This document shows positions 48,069 to 58,609 of a DNA stretch of 64,000 bases, one piece after another; position 1 is the first letter of the stretch; the number at the start of each line of letters is the position of its first letter. The translations under genes were made by a program, and so were the position numbers. The notes under the pieces were generated by a model, which saw nothing but the letters and a program-made list of their open reading frames with translations, searched no databases and was not told the DNA's origin. The stretch lies in assembly GCF_012911975.1 (NCBI RefSeq), contig NZ_SMDQ01000016.1:30207-94206 (forward strand), in the 5' to 3' direction. This stretch comes from Nodosilinea sp. P-1105 (lineage in GTDB: Bacteria > Cyanobacteriota > Cyanobacteriia > Phormidesmidales > Phormidesmidaceae).

Positions 48069-49457
48069 ATGCGCGTATGTGTTATTGGTACTGGTTATGT
48101 GGGCTTGGTAACTGGGGTTTGCCTGGCCCATGTGGGGCACGATGTTATTTGTGTTGATGTCAATGAAGAAAAAGTAAAGTTGATGCAGTCTGGACAGTCC
48201 CCCATTTTTGAGCCGGGGCTATCTGAGATTATGCAGTCCTCTATGGCGGCGGGGCATCTCCAGTTTTCGACGGACTTGAAGGCTGGAGTTGAGCATGGGG
48301 AGGTGCTGTTTATTGCCGTGGGTACCCCTGCTCTACCGACTGGCGAAAGTGACACCCGCTACGTGGAAGCCGTGGCCAAGGGCATCGGCAGTCACCTGAA
48401 CGGCGGCTACAAGGTGATTGTTAATAAATCCACCGTACCCATTGGGTCTGGGGACTGGGTGCGGATGATTGTTTTAGATGGCGTCGCTGAGCGTCAGCAG
48501 GTGCCTGTGCCAGCCGGTGGGGTACCAGAAACCACCCACCCTGAGGTAATCGCCGATTTTGATGTGGTTAGCAATCCTGAGTTTCTGCGGGAAGGCTCTG
48601 CGGTTTACGATACCTTTAACCCCGATCGCATTGTCTTGGGCAGCAACAGCTCCAGGGCGATCGCTATGATGCAGGAACTCTATCAACCGATTGTCGATCG
48701 CCAGTTTTCCGAAAATCCGGCGGGTGAGGCCGTCCCGGTGCTGGTAACTGACCTGAGCTCGGCGGAAATGGTGAAGTATGCCTCGAATGCCTTCTTGGCT
48801 ACCAAGATTAGCTTTATCAACGAAGTGGCCAATATCTGCGATCGCGTTGGCGCTGACGTTACCCAGGTGGCGGCGGGTATTGGTCTAGATTCGCGGATTG
48901 GCAAGAAATTCTTGCAGGCCGGCATTGGCTGGGGCGGATCTTGCTTCCCGAAGGATGTGGCAGCGTTGATTCACACCGCTGATGATTACGGTTACGACGC
49001 CCAGTTGCTAAAATCAGCGGTTACTGTCAACGAGCGGCAGCGGCAAATCACCCTGGAAAAACTACAGCAGGTGCTGAAGATTCTCAAGGGTAAGACGGTT
49101 GGCCTACTAGGGTTGACCTTTAAGCCCGACACTGATGACATGCGGGATGCTCCCTCGTTGATTTTGATTGAGCAACTGAATCGGTTAGGGGCGAAAGTCA
49201 AAGCCTATGACCCGATCGTATCCCAAAGTGGCTTACGCCATGGCCTCAGTGGGGTAATTGTGGAAACCGACCCGGCCCATTTGGCCGACGGCTGTGATGC
49301 GTTGGTCCTGGTCACGGACTGGCACCAGTTTCAAGAGTTGGACTATGCCGCCATGGCAGAGCGCATGAGTAGCCCGATCATGATTGATGGCCGCAACTTC
49401 CTCGATCGAGAATCAATCATGCGAGCCGGCTTCCAATACCTGGGGATTGGCCGTTAG
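48069..49457 (+). CDS. ugd: UDP-glucose 6-dehydrogenase
   Basis: Oxidises UDP-glucose to UDP-glucuronate with two NAD+. N-terminal VIGTGYVGLVTGVCLAHVGH binds NAD; PEFLREGSAVYD and the catalytic Cys in GWGGSCFPKDVAAL are diagnostic. The C-terminal UDP-binding domain has GLTFKPDTDDMRDAPSL. 462 residues with start at ATG 48069. It supplies the preceding UDP-xylose synthase, so the pair directs UDP-sugars to exopolysaccharide or cell-wall glycan. Confidence 0.96.
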   Translation: MRVCVIGTGYVGLVTGVCLAHVGHDVICVDVNEEKVKLMQSGQSPIFEPGLSEIMQSSMAAGHLQFSTDLKAGVEHGEVLFIAVGTPALPTGESDTRYVEAVAKGIGSHLNGGYKVIVNKSTVPIGSGDWVRMIVLDGVAERQQVPVPAGGVPETTHPEVIADFDVVSNPEFLREGSAVYDTFNPDRIVLGSNSSRAIAMMQELYQPIVDRQFSENPAGEAVPVLVTDLSSAEMVKYASNAFLATKISFINEVANICDRVGADVTQVAAGIGLDSRIGKKFLQAGIGWGGSCFPKDVAALIHTADDYGYDAQLLKSAVTVNERQRQITLEKLQQVLKILKGKTVGLLGLTFKPDTDDMRDAPSLILIEQLNRLGAKVKAYDPIVSQSGLRHGLSGVIVETDPAHLADGCDALVLVTDWHQFQELDYAAMAERMSSPIMIDGRNFLDRESIMRAGFQYLGIGR

Positions 49458-49459
49458 TA

Positions 49460-49550
49460 CGCCGGTACAGATCCCAGGGTTCTGTCCCTGAATGCCTCAA
49501 AAAACGTAGCTAATCAGCCCAAGAATCCTGGGATCTTGACAGTCTGTACC
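49460..49550. repeat. Full-length inverted-repeat element (GGTACAGATCCCAGG family)
   Basis: The left end GGTACAGATCCCAGG (49463-49477) pairs with the right end CCTGGGATCTTGACAGTCTGTACC (49527-49550) across ~50 bases. The right end, inverted, matches 58319-58340 with one difference. MITE- or REP-like. Confidence 0.7.
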
Positions 49551-49732
49551 AATGCCAATGCTCTAGTGCGACGTCAAGACTAAAAATTGGGGTTCCGTAG
49601 GTTGGGTGAAACGCAGTGTAACCCAACAGCAGTCAGCCTTGTTGGGTTCTGCTGGCGCGCCACCCAACCTACAAATTTAGAATTGACCTGCCACTAGGCA
49701 TCAGCGATCGCCCTTTCACGGGTTTTAGGATA

Positions 49733-49759
49733 GCCCCGCTTGGATAAGCGGGGCATTTT
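49733..49759 (-). terminator. Terminator of DUF1824 gene / bidirectional
   Basis: GCCCCGCTT-GGAT-AAGCGGGGC is a perfect 9-bp stem, followed by TTTT on the plus strand. On the minus strand it lies 30 bases past the DUF1824 stop. Confidence 0.7.
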
Positions 49760-49787
49760 GTAGCGGGTTGCGCACTTGCCCTGGGCC

Positions 49788-50219
49788 TCAGGCTGAAAAT
49801 AGCCCCAATGGCAGTGGCCCATAGGTGCCGACTAGCTCAGCCATGTCTGGTTCGGTGGTGTGGAAGGTAATCAGTACACCCCGGGAATTGCCGCTGTAGT
49901 CATCCAGGTACCAAGCGCCCTTCAAGGTATTGAACTTAAGGTAGATGGGGCCCTGGCGTTCGGGCAGGTCAAGGTTGACGGTCACCCCCAAAGCGGCTAA
50001 GAAGCTTTCCATGGCGGTTTTTCCCTCTGTCAGAGAGTCAGCACAAATGCCTAAGGTTTGATACTCAGACCACTCGTTGAAACACTGCAAGTCGGCTTTG
50101 ACCTGGTCAATTTCTGCCGGAGTGAGCTGAGCCGGGGTCTTTAGACAACTAAATCGATTCAGCCGTTGGCGGATGGTGGACAGTTGATCCTGGGATGGAA
50201 CTGGGGGGATAACAGACAT
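49788..50219 (-). CDS. DUF1824 protein
   Basis: 143-residue soluble protein restricted to cyanobacteria and relatives. IRQRLNRFSCLKTPAQLTPA near the N-terminus, SEYQTLGICAD, then GPIYLKFNTLKGAWYLDDYS and RGVLITFHT match the family. No signal peptide or membrane segment and no catalytic motif. Divergent from radC. Function unknown. Confidence 0.82.
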   Translation of the reverse strand: MSVIPPVPSQDQLSTIRQRLNRFSCLKTPAQLTPAEIDQVKADLQCFNEWSEYQTLGICADSLTEGKTAMESFLAALGVTVNLDLPERQGPIYLKFNTLKGAWYLDDYSGNSRGVLITFHTTEPDMAELVGTYGPLPLGLFSA

Positions 50220-50345
50220 AGCAATAGAAACAGTAGGGCGGTTAACGGATAAACGTGTTACTGAGTGGCAAGGTTGGGCTTACTAAATCAAGCAAAGATG
50301 GGCCAGGAAAAGATGGCCAAACAGCCCATCGCTAAGGATGCTGAA

Positions 50346-51077
50346 ATGACTTACCACGTGCGCATGACCGATATGCCTGAAAGCGATCGCCCCCGGGAGC
50401 GATTGTTGACCTCTGGGGCTAAAAGCCTCTCAACAGCAGAGCTACTGGCCATTTTACTGGGTACTGGCCAGGGATCGGGAAAGCTCTCTGCCGTGGGGTT
50501 AGGTCAACTGATTCTGCAGCAAATGGGCCAGAACCAGCGGGACCCCCTCAGTGCCCTCCGAGATGTCACAGCTCATGACTTGACTCAGATTTCTGGGGTG
50601 GGTCCAGCTAAAGCCACTACAATCTTAGCGGCCATTGAGTTAGGTAAGCGAGTTTTGCAAGCGATCCCGCCTGAAAAAACGGTTGTCGACGATCCGGCGA
50701 TCGCGGCGGCAGCCTTAAGCCATGAGCTAATGTGGCAAGCCCAAGAGCGATTTGCGGTGGTTTTGCTGGATATCCGCCATCGGTTGCTGGGCACGAAGGT
50801 GATTACCATTGGCACGGCCACCGAAACCCTGGCCCATCCTCGGGAAATCTTCAAAGAGGTGATTCGCCATGGGGCGGTGCGCTGCATTGTGGCCCATAAC
50901 CACCCTAGCGGCAACCTCGACCCCAGCCCAGAGGATTTATCCTTGACCCGGCAACTGCTGCAAGGGGCACAGATTTTATCGATTCCGGTGCTAGATCACT
51001 TGATTATCGGCAATGGCGACTACCGCAGCCTGCGTCAGACAACCCAGCTGTGGCAAGAGACGCCCCAGGCCGCTTAG
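50346..51077 (+). CDS. radC: RadC-family JAB/MPN protein
   Basis: Contains an N-terminal helix-hairpin-helix region ([20 protein letters not shown]) and a C-terminal JAB1/MPN metalloprotease-like domain with [20 protein letters not shown], the His-x-His ... Asp zinc motif ([14 protein letters not shown]). Despite its name, a role in recombination repair is doubtful in the family. I start at ATG 50346 ([20 protein letters not shown]), the usual N-terminus. The frame from 50265 adds unrelated residues. Confidence 0.9.
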   Translation: MTYHVRMTDMPESDRPRERLLTSGAKSLSTAELLAILLGTGQGSGKLSAVGLGQLILQQMGQNQRDPLSALRDVTAHDLTQISGVGPAKATTILAAIELGKRVLQAIPPEKTVVDDPAIAAAALSHELMWQAQERFAVVLLDIRHRLLGTKVITIGTATETLAHPREIFKEVIRHGAVRCIVAHNHPSGNLDPSPEDLSLTRQLLQGAQILSIPVLDHLIIGNGDYRSLRQTTQLWQETPQAA

Positions 51078-51543
51078 GCTCAAGACCCCAGGGCCTTGCT
51101 TAGATGATTAGTTATAAACCTTGGAGCATCCCAGGACAGCACCCTGGAATCTGTCCTGACAAACCACTAGTGGTCTGTCAAGACTAAAAATTAGGGTAAG
51201 TGCTTTGCAAAAGTCTTGGATCTTCAGGGAGGTTGCTTCAACACGTCAGGACCTTTCATCCCCTCCCACGGAGGGGTGCCCGGAGGGCGGGGTGGGTTTC
51301 TTCGGGCTTGCTTGACCCACCCCTACCCACTTCGACACGCTCAGCGCAGGCCTCCAAAGGAGGGGATTTCGGACCTTGATGCCAACAAATCTCTACATCT
51401 GCTAACCCTAAATTTAAGACTTGAAGCAACCTCTCTAACGATGGTCGCTGGGGCCTGCAAAAAAGGGACGGAGAAAACTCTCCATCCCTCTGGGTATAAC
51501 CTAGCCTGTGTTGTGTGTGACTCAGTGGAGTCAGCGACTGCGG
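51078..51543. repeat. Spacer with dispersed repeat copy B and clpC terminator
   Basis: 466 bases. A CCAGGACAGCACCCTGGAATCTGTCCTG hairpin related to the GGTACAG family lies at about 51131-51158. Copy B of the GAGGGGTGCCCGGAGGGC element is at 51260-51365, including a CTTCGACACGCTCAGCG insert. The clpC terminator is at 51459-51489. No gene. Confidence 0.65.
51459..51489 (-). terminator. Terminator of clpC
   Basis: On the minus strand GGGATGGAGAG pairs with CTCCGTCCC-type sequence (one mismatch, small loop), followed by TTTTTT. 55 bases past the clpC stop. Confidence 0.7.
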
Positions 51544-54009
51544 TTAGCTTTCAGCTGAAATTAGCTCTCGCCGCTGCTCCGCCTGGATAGTGACTTTGCC
51601 ATTGTCATCGACATCAACAGTGGCCGTATCGCCATCCCCTAGGCGGCCGGAAAGGATTTCCTCAGCCAGGGTGTCCTCTAGCAGACGCATAATAGCGCGG
51701 CGTAGGGGTCTAGCACCGTAGCTGGGGTTGTAGCCTTCTTCCACCAGCCGCTCTTTGAACCGCTCCGTCACCTCCAGCTGGATGTTCTTCTCGGTCAACC
51801 GGGCGAACACTTCCCGTAGCAAGATATCGGAAATCTGCTTGACTTCGTCCTTGGTGAGTTGTCGGAAGACAATGATTTCGTCCAGACGATTGAGGAACTC
51901 TGGCCGGAAGTACTGCTTCAGTTCTTCATTCACCAGGGACCGAATCCGGTTGTACTGGGATTCTGCCTGGTCTTGCTCGAACTCGAAGCCGAGACCGCCG
52001 CCACCCTTCTCAATCACCTTAGAGCCGATGTTAGAGGTCATAATCAGCAGGGTGTTTTTGAAGTCCACTGTGCGACCTTTGGCATCGGTCAGGCGGCCGT
52101 CTTCTAGAATTTGCAACAGCATGTTGAAGACATCGGGGTGGGCCTTCTCGATTTCGTCAAACAGGACCACGGTGTAAGGCCGACGGCGCACTGCTTCGGT
52201 TAACTGCCCCCCTTCGTTGTAGCCGACATATCCGGGGGGTGACCCAATTAGCTTGGAAACGGTATGGCGCTCCATGAACTCGGACATATCCAGCCGGATC
52301 ATCGATTCTTCGGAACCGAAGAAGTAGGAGGCCAGGGACTTGGCTAATTCGGTTTTACCGACCCCTGTAGGCCCAGAGAAGACAAAGCTAGCAATGGGAC
52401 GATTGGGATTCTTGAGCCCCACCCGAGCCCGACGAATGGCCCGAGAAATGGCTCTCACCGCCTCGTCTTGGCCGATCAGCCGCTGGTGCAGGGTATCTTC
52501 CATGTGCAGCAGCTTTTCAGACTCAGATTCAGTCAGCTTGCTGACCGGTACGCCAGTCCAAGAGGCCACAATATGGGCGATGTCCTCTTCACTGACCACG
52601 GGCTGATCTTCACCGCCAGCATCTTCGCTAGCTTTGTTCTGAGCGATCGCCCGGATTTCTGCTTTGATTTCCATTTCGCGATCGCGCAATTCCCCAGCCT
52701 TGTCAAAGTCCTGGGAACGGACGGCGTTATCCTTATCCTTCAACACCTGCCGCAGCTCTCGATCCAACTCTTTGGCTGCGGGGGGCAACTGGGAGTTAAT
52801 CAACCGCACCCGCGAACCGGCTTCGTCAATTAAGTCGATTGCCTTGTCGGGTAGAAAGCGATCGGAGATGTACCGATCAGATAACTTAGCCGCTGCATCC
52901 AAAGCATCATCAGAAATTTTTAGCTTGTGGTGCTGTTCATAGCGATCGCGTAGACCGTGTAAAATCTCGATCGTTTCATCCACACTGGGCTCGCCCACCA
53001 TCACCGGTTGGAACCGGCGCTCTAAGGCTGCATCCCGCTCAATGTGCTTACGGTACTCGTCCAGGGTGGTAGCGCCAATGCACTGAAGCTCACCCCGGGC
53101 TAGGGCCGGTTTGAGAATGTTGGCGGCGTCGATAGCGCCTTCGGCCGCCCCCGCCCCAATTAGGGTGTGCACCTCGTCGATCACCAGGATGACATTGCCG
53201 GCAGAGCGGATTTCATCCATGATCTTCTTCAGGCGTTCTTCAAACTCGCCCCGGTACTTGGTGCCAGCTACTAGCAGGCCGATGTCAAGGGTGACCACCC
53301 GGCGATCTTCCAAAATATCGGGTACATCTCCATGGCCGATGCGTTGGGCTAACCCTTCGGCGATCGCGGTTTTACCAACCCCAGGTTCACCAATCAACAC
53401 AGGATTGTTCTTAGTACGCCGTCCCAGGATTTGAATCACCCGCTCAATCTCTTTCTGACGCCCGACGACAGGGTCTAACTTACCGTCAGAGGCCATCTGG
53501 GTCAGGTTAGAGCCAAACTCATCCAGGGTAGGGGTCTTGGTGCGCCCTTGACCACCGCCGGCCGATACCTCAGCGGTTTCACCCAACATGCGAATCACCT
53601 GGGTCCGTACCTTGGAGAGGTCAACCCCCAAATTCTCGAGCACTCGGGCCGCGACCCCCTCGCCTTCGCGGATTAATCCTAGAAGCAGGTGCTCAGTGCC
53701 AATGTAGTTGTGACCCAGTTGGCGAGCTTCTTCCAGGGAAAGTTCAAGCACCCGCTTGGCTCGGGGGGTGAAGGGAATCTCGACGGCTACGAAGCCAGAG
53801 CCTCGGCCAATAATCTTTTCCACCTCAATGCGCGCATCTTTAAGATTGACGCCCATGGATTTCAAGACCTTGGCGGCGACGCCAGTACCTTCTCCAATCA
53901 ACCCTAAGAGAATTTGCTCAGTGCCGACGAAGTTATGCCCCAGCCGACGAGCTTCCTCCTGAGCCAGCATGATGACTTTGATAGCTTTTTCTGTGAAGCG
54001 TTCAAACAT
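51544..54009 (-). CDS. clpC: ATP-dependent Clp protease ATPase subunit ClpC
   Basis: Hsp100 unfoldase that feeds ClpP; essential in cyanobacteria. Order: two N-terminal Clp_N repeats ([40 protein letters not shown]); AAA1 with Walker [10 protein letters not shown]; mid-domain with UVR motif ([16 protein letters not shown]) specific to ClpC; AAA2 with Walker [10 protein letters not shown] and [14 protein letters not shown]; and the D2-small domain. Start is ATG 54009 ([12 protein letters not shown]), the standard N-terminus, rather than 54024. 821 residues. Own terminator downstream. Confidence 0.98.
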   Translation of the reverse strand: MFERFTEKAIKVIMLAQEEARRLGHNFVGTEQILLGLIGEGTGVAAKVLKSMGVNLKDARIEVEKIIGRGSGFVAVEIPFTPRAKRVLELSLEEARQLGHNYIGTEHLLLGLIREGEGVAARVLENLGVDLSKVRTQVIRMLGETAEVSAGGGQGRTKTPTLDEFGSNLTQMASDGKLDPVVGRQKEIERVIQILGRRTKNNPVLIGEPGVGKTAIAEGLAQRIGHGDVPDILEDRRVVTLDIGLLVAGTKYRGEFEERLKKIMDEIRSAGNVILVIDEVHTLIGAGAAEGAIDAANILKPALARGELQCIGATTLDEYRKHIERDAALERRFQPVMVGEPSVDETIEILHGLRDRYEQHHKLKISDDALDAAAKLSDRYISDRFLPDKAIDLIDEAGSRVRLINSQLPPAAKELDRELRQVLKDKDNAVRSQDFDKAGELRDREMEIKAEIRAIAQNKASEDAGGEDQPVVSEEDIAHIVASWTGVPVSKLTESESEKLLHMEDTLHQRLIGQDEAVRAISRAIRRARVGLKNPNRPIASFVFSGPTGVGKTELAKSLASYFFGSEESMIRLDMSEFMERHTVSKLIGSPPGYVGYNEGGQLTEAVRRRPYTVVLFDEIEKAHPDVFNMLLQILEDGRLTDAKGRTVDFKNTLLIMTSNIGSKVIEKGGGGLGFEFEQDQAESQYNRIRSLVNEELKQYFRPEFLNRLDEIIVFRQLTKDEVKQISDILLREVFARLTEKNIQLEVTERFKERLVEEGYNPSYGARPLRRAIMRLLEDTLAEEILSGRLGDGDTATVDVDDNGKVTIQAEQRRELISAES

Positions 54010-54217
54010 GACGGTATTTATCACCTGGTGCGTGCCGGATAGGGAAATTCTAGCACAGGGAAAATTGCCAGTTGTGACCTACTAAACAGCTGATTTTCTA
54101 AGGATCGCTGGGTTCGGCGCAGAAACATCAATACAGGTTGGGATCACGCGTTGTCGTGGGATTGAGTTAACAGGGATGTTAATTTTCTCAACTCAAATAC
54201 GACTTAAAGGATAGGCT

Positions 54218-54862
54218 TTAGGGGTGGTTTACCGTCTGCTTTTGAGCGGATATCTGCCATCCTTGAGCCTGAAGTCGCTGCTTGACTGTGCTGCGCTTAA
54301 ACGCCAACAATTCCTTGAATTCTCTAGTTTTCAGAGAATTTTGCCAGAGAATCAAAGCATCTTCCCCATCGGGATAATAGCGACGGCGATGGCCGAGGGG
54401 TTCAAACCCGAAGCCAGTATAAAGCGCGACGGCACGGCTGTTAGAGGGGCGCACTTCCAGGGTGGCACGAGTTAAGGGGCAATCATCTGCTTGGGTTGGC
54501 CGACGGTGGCAGGCATCTTCTAATAAATGGATCAGCAGCCATTGACCTAACCCCCGCCGCTGATAACGGGGATCTACAGCTAGAACAGTTAAATGAGCCT
54601 CATCAAGAATGGCCCAGTAGCAACCCAGGCCAACAATACGTTCGTCTACGCCTGGTTCGGCCATCGTTGACTTCGATAGAATTCCTGGCCTCAGACGTTT
54701 ATGATGCTGGGTGAGCACTAACATGCAACTGTTCGGGCTTTCCAGTTCTCGACGATAGCCATCTGCTGACCACAGCCCCCCGAGGGCACGCAAATCTAAA
54801 TCCACCAGGGCCGGAATTTGATCGACAGTCGGTGGGTGGCAGGAAATTGGGCCCATGGTCAT
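54218..54862 (-). CDS. rimI: GNAT acetyltransferase, RimI-like
   Basis: About 214 residues. Core GNAT signature: LTVLAVDPRYQRRGLGQWLL (acetyl-CoA-binding Q/RxxGxG/A) with TLEVRPSNSRAVALYTGFGF and YYPDGEDALILW, typical of ribosomal-protein-alanine N-acetyltransferases. The Leu/Trp-rich N-terminus ALGGLWSADGYRREL also fits. A ~40-residue C-terminal tail (KELLAFKRSTVKQRLQ) is additional. Start at ATG 54862 or 54856; the GTG at 54874 is less likely. Substrate by family only. Confidence 0.82.
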   Translation of the reverse strand: MTMGPISCHPPTVDQIPALVDLDLRALGGLWSADGYRRELESPNSCMLVLTQHHKRLRPGILSKSTMAEPGVDERIVGLGCYWAILDEAHLTVLAVDPRYQRRGLGQWLLIHLLEDACHRRPTQADDCPLTRATLEVRPSNSRAVALYTGFGFEPLGHRRRYYPDGEDALILWQNSLKTREFKELLAFKRSTVKQRLQAQGWQISAQKQTVNHP

Positions 54863-55056
54863 GGAAGTTGACACAGTGCTTAATTGTACACTGGAGATCT
54901 TGGCCCATTGACCTTAATGGGTTCTGGTGGGTGTCCCGTGGTCTTTAGTTCCGTTGGCTCTGGCCCAGGGTCGCTGGCTCTACGGCCTGGGATTTGCCGA
55001 GGGTTTGTGCTGTTCCTAGTTTCTCCTCTCCATAAAGTATTCTGAAAAGTATTCTG

Positions 55057-56457
55057 ATGGTTTCTACCCCTGCTTCAGTTGATCGTGCTGCTTCGAGCAG
55101 CTGCCAGTATCTGCCTGCTGTCGCCGAGGGCGACGGGTTATCTCCAAATCAACAGCTTTTGCCCCTGACCGCCGCTGTCACGGCCGCCGATCATCTGACT
55201 GTAGGGGGCTGTGATGTGGTTGACCTGGTCGAGCAGTATGGCTCACCGCTGTACATTCTGGATGAGCATACCCTGCGAACGGCCTGTCGCCAGTATCGGC
55301 AAGGGTTTGCTGATTACTATCCTGGGGAATCCCTCGTCCTGTATGCTTCTAAAGCCTGGAACTGTCTGGCGATTTGTGCGATCGCGGCGGCGGAAGGACT
55401 GGGGATTGATGTGGTCTCGGGGGGGGAACTGCTGACAGCGACCACCGCCGGGGTGAATCCAGACACGATTTATTTCCATGGCAATAACAAGTCTGCCGCA
55501 GAACTGGCCCTAGCCTTGGATGTGGGCTGTCGGGTGGTGGTGGATAACTGGCTAGAGCTGAAGACCTTAGGGGAAATGGCGACCCAGCAGGGTAAACCAG
55601 TACCCATTTTGCTGCGGGTCACCCCTGGGATTGAGTGCCACACCCACGACTATATTCGCACGGGTCATTTAGACAGCAAATTTGGCTTTGACCCTGATCA
55701 GATTGAGGCGGTATTTGAGTTTCTGGCCAGCCAGCCTCAACTGAATTGTTTAGGCGTTCATGCCCATATTGGATCCCAAATTTTTGAGCTGAATCCCCAT
55801 GCTGATCTGGGCGAGGTGATGGCGCAGTGGGTGGTCACTGCCCAGCGCTATGGACTCACCCTGACCGAGTTAGACGTGGGCGGTGGCCTGGGTATTCGCT
55901 ATACCGAAGCCGATGACCCGCCGAGCATTGACACCTGGGTGAAAACCGTCTGTGACAGTGTGGTCGCGGCTTGCAACGCCCACCAGATTCCGTTGCCCCG
56001 TCTCCTCTGCGAGCCCGGGCGATCGCTGGTGGGGCCAGCTTGTGTAACAGCTTACCGAGTGGGCAGCCAGAAGGTGATTCCAGGCATTCGCACCTATGTG
56101 GCTGTGGATGGGGGGATGTCTGACAACCCCCGGCCAATTACCTATCAATCGGTGTATCGAGCCCTGGTGGGTAATCGGATGGGGGCTGCTTGCACGGAGA
56201 CAGTTACCCTAGCTGGGAAACACTGTGAATCAGGCGATATTCTAATCAAAGACGCCCTGTTGCCAGTGCTGCGCACTGACGATGTGGTGATCATTGCTGG
56301 CACGGGTGCCTACAATTACAGTATGGCTTCCAACTACAATCGGGTTCCTCGCCCGGGGGCCGTCTTAGTGCACAATGGGGACGCCACCGTAATCATTCGC
56401 CGGGAAGCTCTGGCTGATTTATTGCGTCAAGACTGCTTGCCTGAAAGCTTGCGATAA
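55057..56457 (+). CDS. lysA: Diaminopimelate decarboxylase
   Basis: PLP enzyme making L-lysine from meso-diaminopimelate. Fold-III alanine-racemase-like barrel with the PLP lysine in VLYASKAWN, GLGIDVVSGGEL, VTPGIECHTHDYIRTGH, LGVHAHIGSQIFE, LDVGGGLGIRY, LLCEPGRSLVG, and the C-terminal CESGDIL and GTGAYNYSMASNYN. A ~45-residue N-terminal extension precedes the catalytic domain. It begins the lysA-cdaA-uppS block on the plus strand, an order common in cyanobacteria. Confidence 0.97.
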   Translation: MVSTPASVDRAASSSCQYLPAVAEGDGLSPNQQLLPLTAAVTAADHLTVGGCDVVDLVEQYGSPLYILDEHTLRTACRQYRQGFADYYPGESLVLYASKAWNCLAICAIAAAEGLGIDVVSGGELLTATTAGVNPDTIYFHGNNKSAAELALALDVGCRVVVDNWLELKTLGEMATQQGKPVPILLRVTPGIECHTHDYIRTGHLDSKFGFDPDQIEAVFEFLASQPQLNCLGVHAHIGSQIFELNPHADLGEVMAQWVVTAQRYGLTLTELDVGGGLGIRYTEADDPPSIDTWVKTVCDSVVAACNAHQIPLPRLLCEPGRSLVGPACVTAYRVGSQKVIPGIRTYVAVDGGMSDNPRPITYQSVYRALVGNRMGAACTETVTLAGKHCESGDILIKDALLPVLRTDDVVIIAGTGAYNYSMASNYNRVPRPGAVLVHNGDATVIIRREALADLLRQDCLPESLR

Positions 56458-56627
56458 TCAGTCCCTGATTTGATCAGAGCCCGATGCCTGGAAGCCCGCC
56501 GCAGTCTCGCCCTTAGCTCTTTTGGCCCCAGTTGTCTGGGACGGGCAGAGTTAAGGTGAAGGGGGTGGTTTGGACTACTTCGCCGATGCTATTTGACAAG
56601 CCCAGTGGGCCTATTTTCTAACACTGC

Positions 56628-57548
56628 ATGAACTATCTCTGGGAGCAATGGCTGTTAAACCTAGATAGGGTTAGGGTCGTGCTCCAAGCCCTAGACATTG
56701 TTCTAGTGCTGCTACTGAGCTATGTGGTGCTGGTAATTATTGGCGATCGTCGCACCCTGTGGATGGTGCGGGGGTTGATTTTCCTGATGTTAGCGGCAGC
56801 CCTCAGCAAGTTCATGGGCTTAGCGCTACTGGGGTTTGTGCTAGATAAGTTGGTGATTGGGTCGGCTGTGGCCATGGCGTTTATGCTGCAGGGGGAGTTT
56901 CGCCGACTGCTGGAACTGCTGGGGCAAGGGCGCGTGTGGGAACTGCTGAATCCGTCCCGCGAGGCGATGCCGCAGCCTGACAATGTGATCGACGAAATTG
57001 TAGCTGCGGTGAAGGAGCTCTCTCAAAACCGGACTGGGGCGCTACTAATTTTAGAAATTGATAAACCTATCGATGAGCGCGACTTTACGGTGCCTGGGGT
57101 GCGGTTAAATGCAGAGGTGTCTAAGGAGCTGATTCAGACGATTTTTCAAACCAGTACCCTACTGCATGATGGTGCCATGTTGATCCGGGGATCGCGGATT
57201 GTGGCAGCGGGGGTGATTTTGCCCATCTCAGAGCGGGTGGCCTCGCGCCAGTTGGGTACCCGCCACCGAGCGGCGATGGGAATTACTGAACGGGTGGAGC
57301 ATTGTGTCTGTGTTGTGGTATCTGAAGAAACGGGTTCAATATCACTAGCAGAACGGGGTATTCTAGACCGGCCTTTGACCAGCAGCCGCTTGCGCAGTAT
57401 TCTGCGATCTAAGTTTTCTAAAACCGCAGATCGGGAGGCGGTCGCACCTCAGCTGCGCACCTTAGGGCGGCGGCTCGCCAGTCAGGTGATTGCTTTTCTG
57501 CTTCGCTTGTTTCGCTTGCCCTCCTCGTCTCCTCGGGAGAAAAAATGA
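56628..57548 (+). CDS. cdaA: Diadenylate cyclase (CdaA/DacA)
   Basis: Makes the second messenger c-di-AMP from two ATP. Three N-terminal transmembrane helices ([45 protein letters not shown]) anchor a DAC domain with the catalytic [11 protein letters not shown] and [12 protein letters not shown] motifs (DGA and RHR). The C-terminal ~60 residues are basic. Its stop overlaps the uppS start (ATGA), so translation is coupled. c-di-AMP controls osmotic and potassium balance in cyanobacteria. Confidence 0.96.
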   Translation: MNYLWEQWLLNLDRVRVVLQALDIVLVLLLSYVVLVIIGDRRTLWMVRGLIFLMLAAALSKFMGLALLGFVLDKLVIGSAVAMAFMLQGEFRRLLELLGQGRVWELLNPSREAMPQPDNVIDEIVAAVKELSQNRTGALLILEIDKPIDERDFTVPGVRLNAEVSKELIQTIFQTSTLLHDGAMLIRGSRIVAAGVILPISERVASRQLGTRHRAAMGITERVEHCVCVVVSEETGSISLAERGILDRPLTSSRLRSILRSKFSKTADREAVAPQLRTLGRRLASQVIAFLLRLFRLPSSSPREKK

Positions 57549-58300
57549 CCACTAAGCCTGTCGTACGTTACGCTTTGCCCGCTGATCTCAAGCCCGATCG
57601 TCTGCCCCAGCATGTGGCTGTGATTATGGATGGCAATGGCCGTTGGGCCAAACGTCGGGGTCTGCCTCGAATTATGGGCCATCGGCGGGGGGTAGATACT
57701 CTGAAGACGCTGCTGCGATGCTGCCGCGATTGGGGCATTGGGGCGCTCACTGCCTATGCTTTTTCTACCGAAAACTGGGGTCGCCCGGTGGAAGAGGTGG
57801 ACTTTCTGATGACGCTGTTTGAGCGAGTGCTGCGCCAGGAGCTCCTGGAAATGATGGAGGAGAATGTACGGATTCGGTTTGTGGGCAACCTGGAAGCGCT
57901 ACCTAAATCCCTACAAAATGAAATCTACCAGGCGGTTACCCAGACCCAGGGTAACCATGGCATTGAGTTTACGGTGGCCACAAACTATGGGGGGCGCCAG
58001 GAAATTGTGCAGGCCTGCCGGGCAATCGCGGCTCGGGTGCAACAGGGGGAACTCAGCCCTGAGGACATCACTGAAGACTTGTTTGGGCTGCACCTGTATA
58101 CCGCCGGTACCCACGACCCAGACTTGCTGATTCGCACCAGCGGCGAAATGCGCATCAGCAATTTTTTGCTGTGGCAGTTGGCCTATGCTGAAATTTATGT
58201 CACTGATACCCTGTGGCCTGACTTTGATACCTCAGAGTTTCACCAGGCGATCGCGGCTTACCAACAGCGCGATCGTCGCTTCGGCAAGGTGAAAGGGTAG
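57545..58300 (+). CDS. uppS: Isoprenyl (undecaprenyl-PP) synthase
   Basis: Cis-prenyltransferase supplying the lipid carrier for peptidoglycan and glycans. Visible: [19 protein letters not shown] with the catalytic Asp, [56 protein letters not shown] and [20 protein letters not shown]. 251 residues; ATG 57545 overlaps the cdaA stop by 4 bases. Confidence 0.97.
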   Translation: MTTKPVVRYALPADLKPDRLPQHVAVIMDGNGRWAKRRGLPRIMGHRRGVDTLKTLLRCCRDWGIGALTAYAFSTENWGRPVEEVDFLMTLFERVLRQELLEMMEENVRIRFVGNLEALPKSLQNEIYQAVTQTQGNHGIEFTVATNYGGRQEIVQACRAIAARVQQGELSPEDITEDLFGLHLYTAGTHDPDLLIRTSGEMRISNFLLWQLAYAEIYVTDTLWPDFDTSEFHQAIAAYQQRDRRFGKVKG

Positions 58301-58317
58301 GGCAACGTCTAGAGCAT

Positions 58318-58350
58318 CGGTACAGACTGTCCAGATCCCAGTCTGGCATT
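58318..58350. repeat. Partial copy of the GGTACAG repeat
   Basis: GGTACAGACTGTCCAGATCC followed by CAGTCTGG. It matches the inverted right end of the 49460 element with one change. Lies directly after uppS. Confidence 0.6.
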
Positions 58351-58396
58351 GGGGTCTCCCTGTTATCTTGGGTGTAGTTGTAGTGGGGCTTAAGCG

Positions 58397-58609
58397 ATGG
58401 AAGATACGCTCACGATTTTGCTTACGCCAGAACTTCGGGCTGCTGTAGATCGCCTGACCGAGACGGAGGGCTTATCGCCCGAGGGTCTGGTGCAGATGGC
58501 GCTGCAAGAGTTTGTGTTTGTGCATCAGTTTAGGTCGCTGCGAGATCAGCTTTTGCAAAAGGCGCAGGCTGAGTACACCGACGATGACATCTTTGAAATG
58601 GTGTCATGA
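58397..58609 (+). CDS. Antitoxin-like small protein
   Basis: 70 residues: LTILLTPELRAAVDRLTETE then GLSPEGLVQMALQEFVFVHQ, a short ribbon-helix-helix-like pattern, and an acidic C-terminal tail (AEYTDDDIFEMVS). It ends ATGA, overlapping by 4 bases a PIN-toxin start. This is the classical antitoxin-toxin arrangement. The partner is truncated, so this is now an orphan antitoxin. Strong family identity is not claimed. Confidence 0.65.
   Translation: MEDTLTILLTPELRAAVDRLTETEGLSPEGLVQMALQEFVFVHQFRSLRDQLLQKAQAEYTDDDIFEMVS

Larger units (their letters stand above)
49458..49787. repeat. Repeat-filled spacer after ugd
   Basis: 330 bases. 49460-49550 is a full inverted-repeat copy of the GGTACAGATCCCAGG family. 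49600-49672 is a second hairpin element, GTAGGTTGGGT ... ACCCAACCTAC, of a kind common in cyanobacterial spacers. A bidirectional terminator is at 49733-49759. No gene. Confidence 0.7.
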
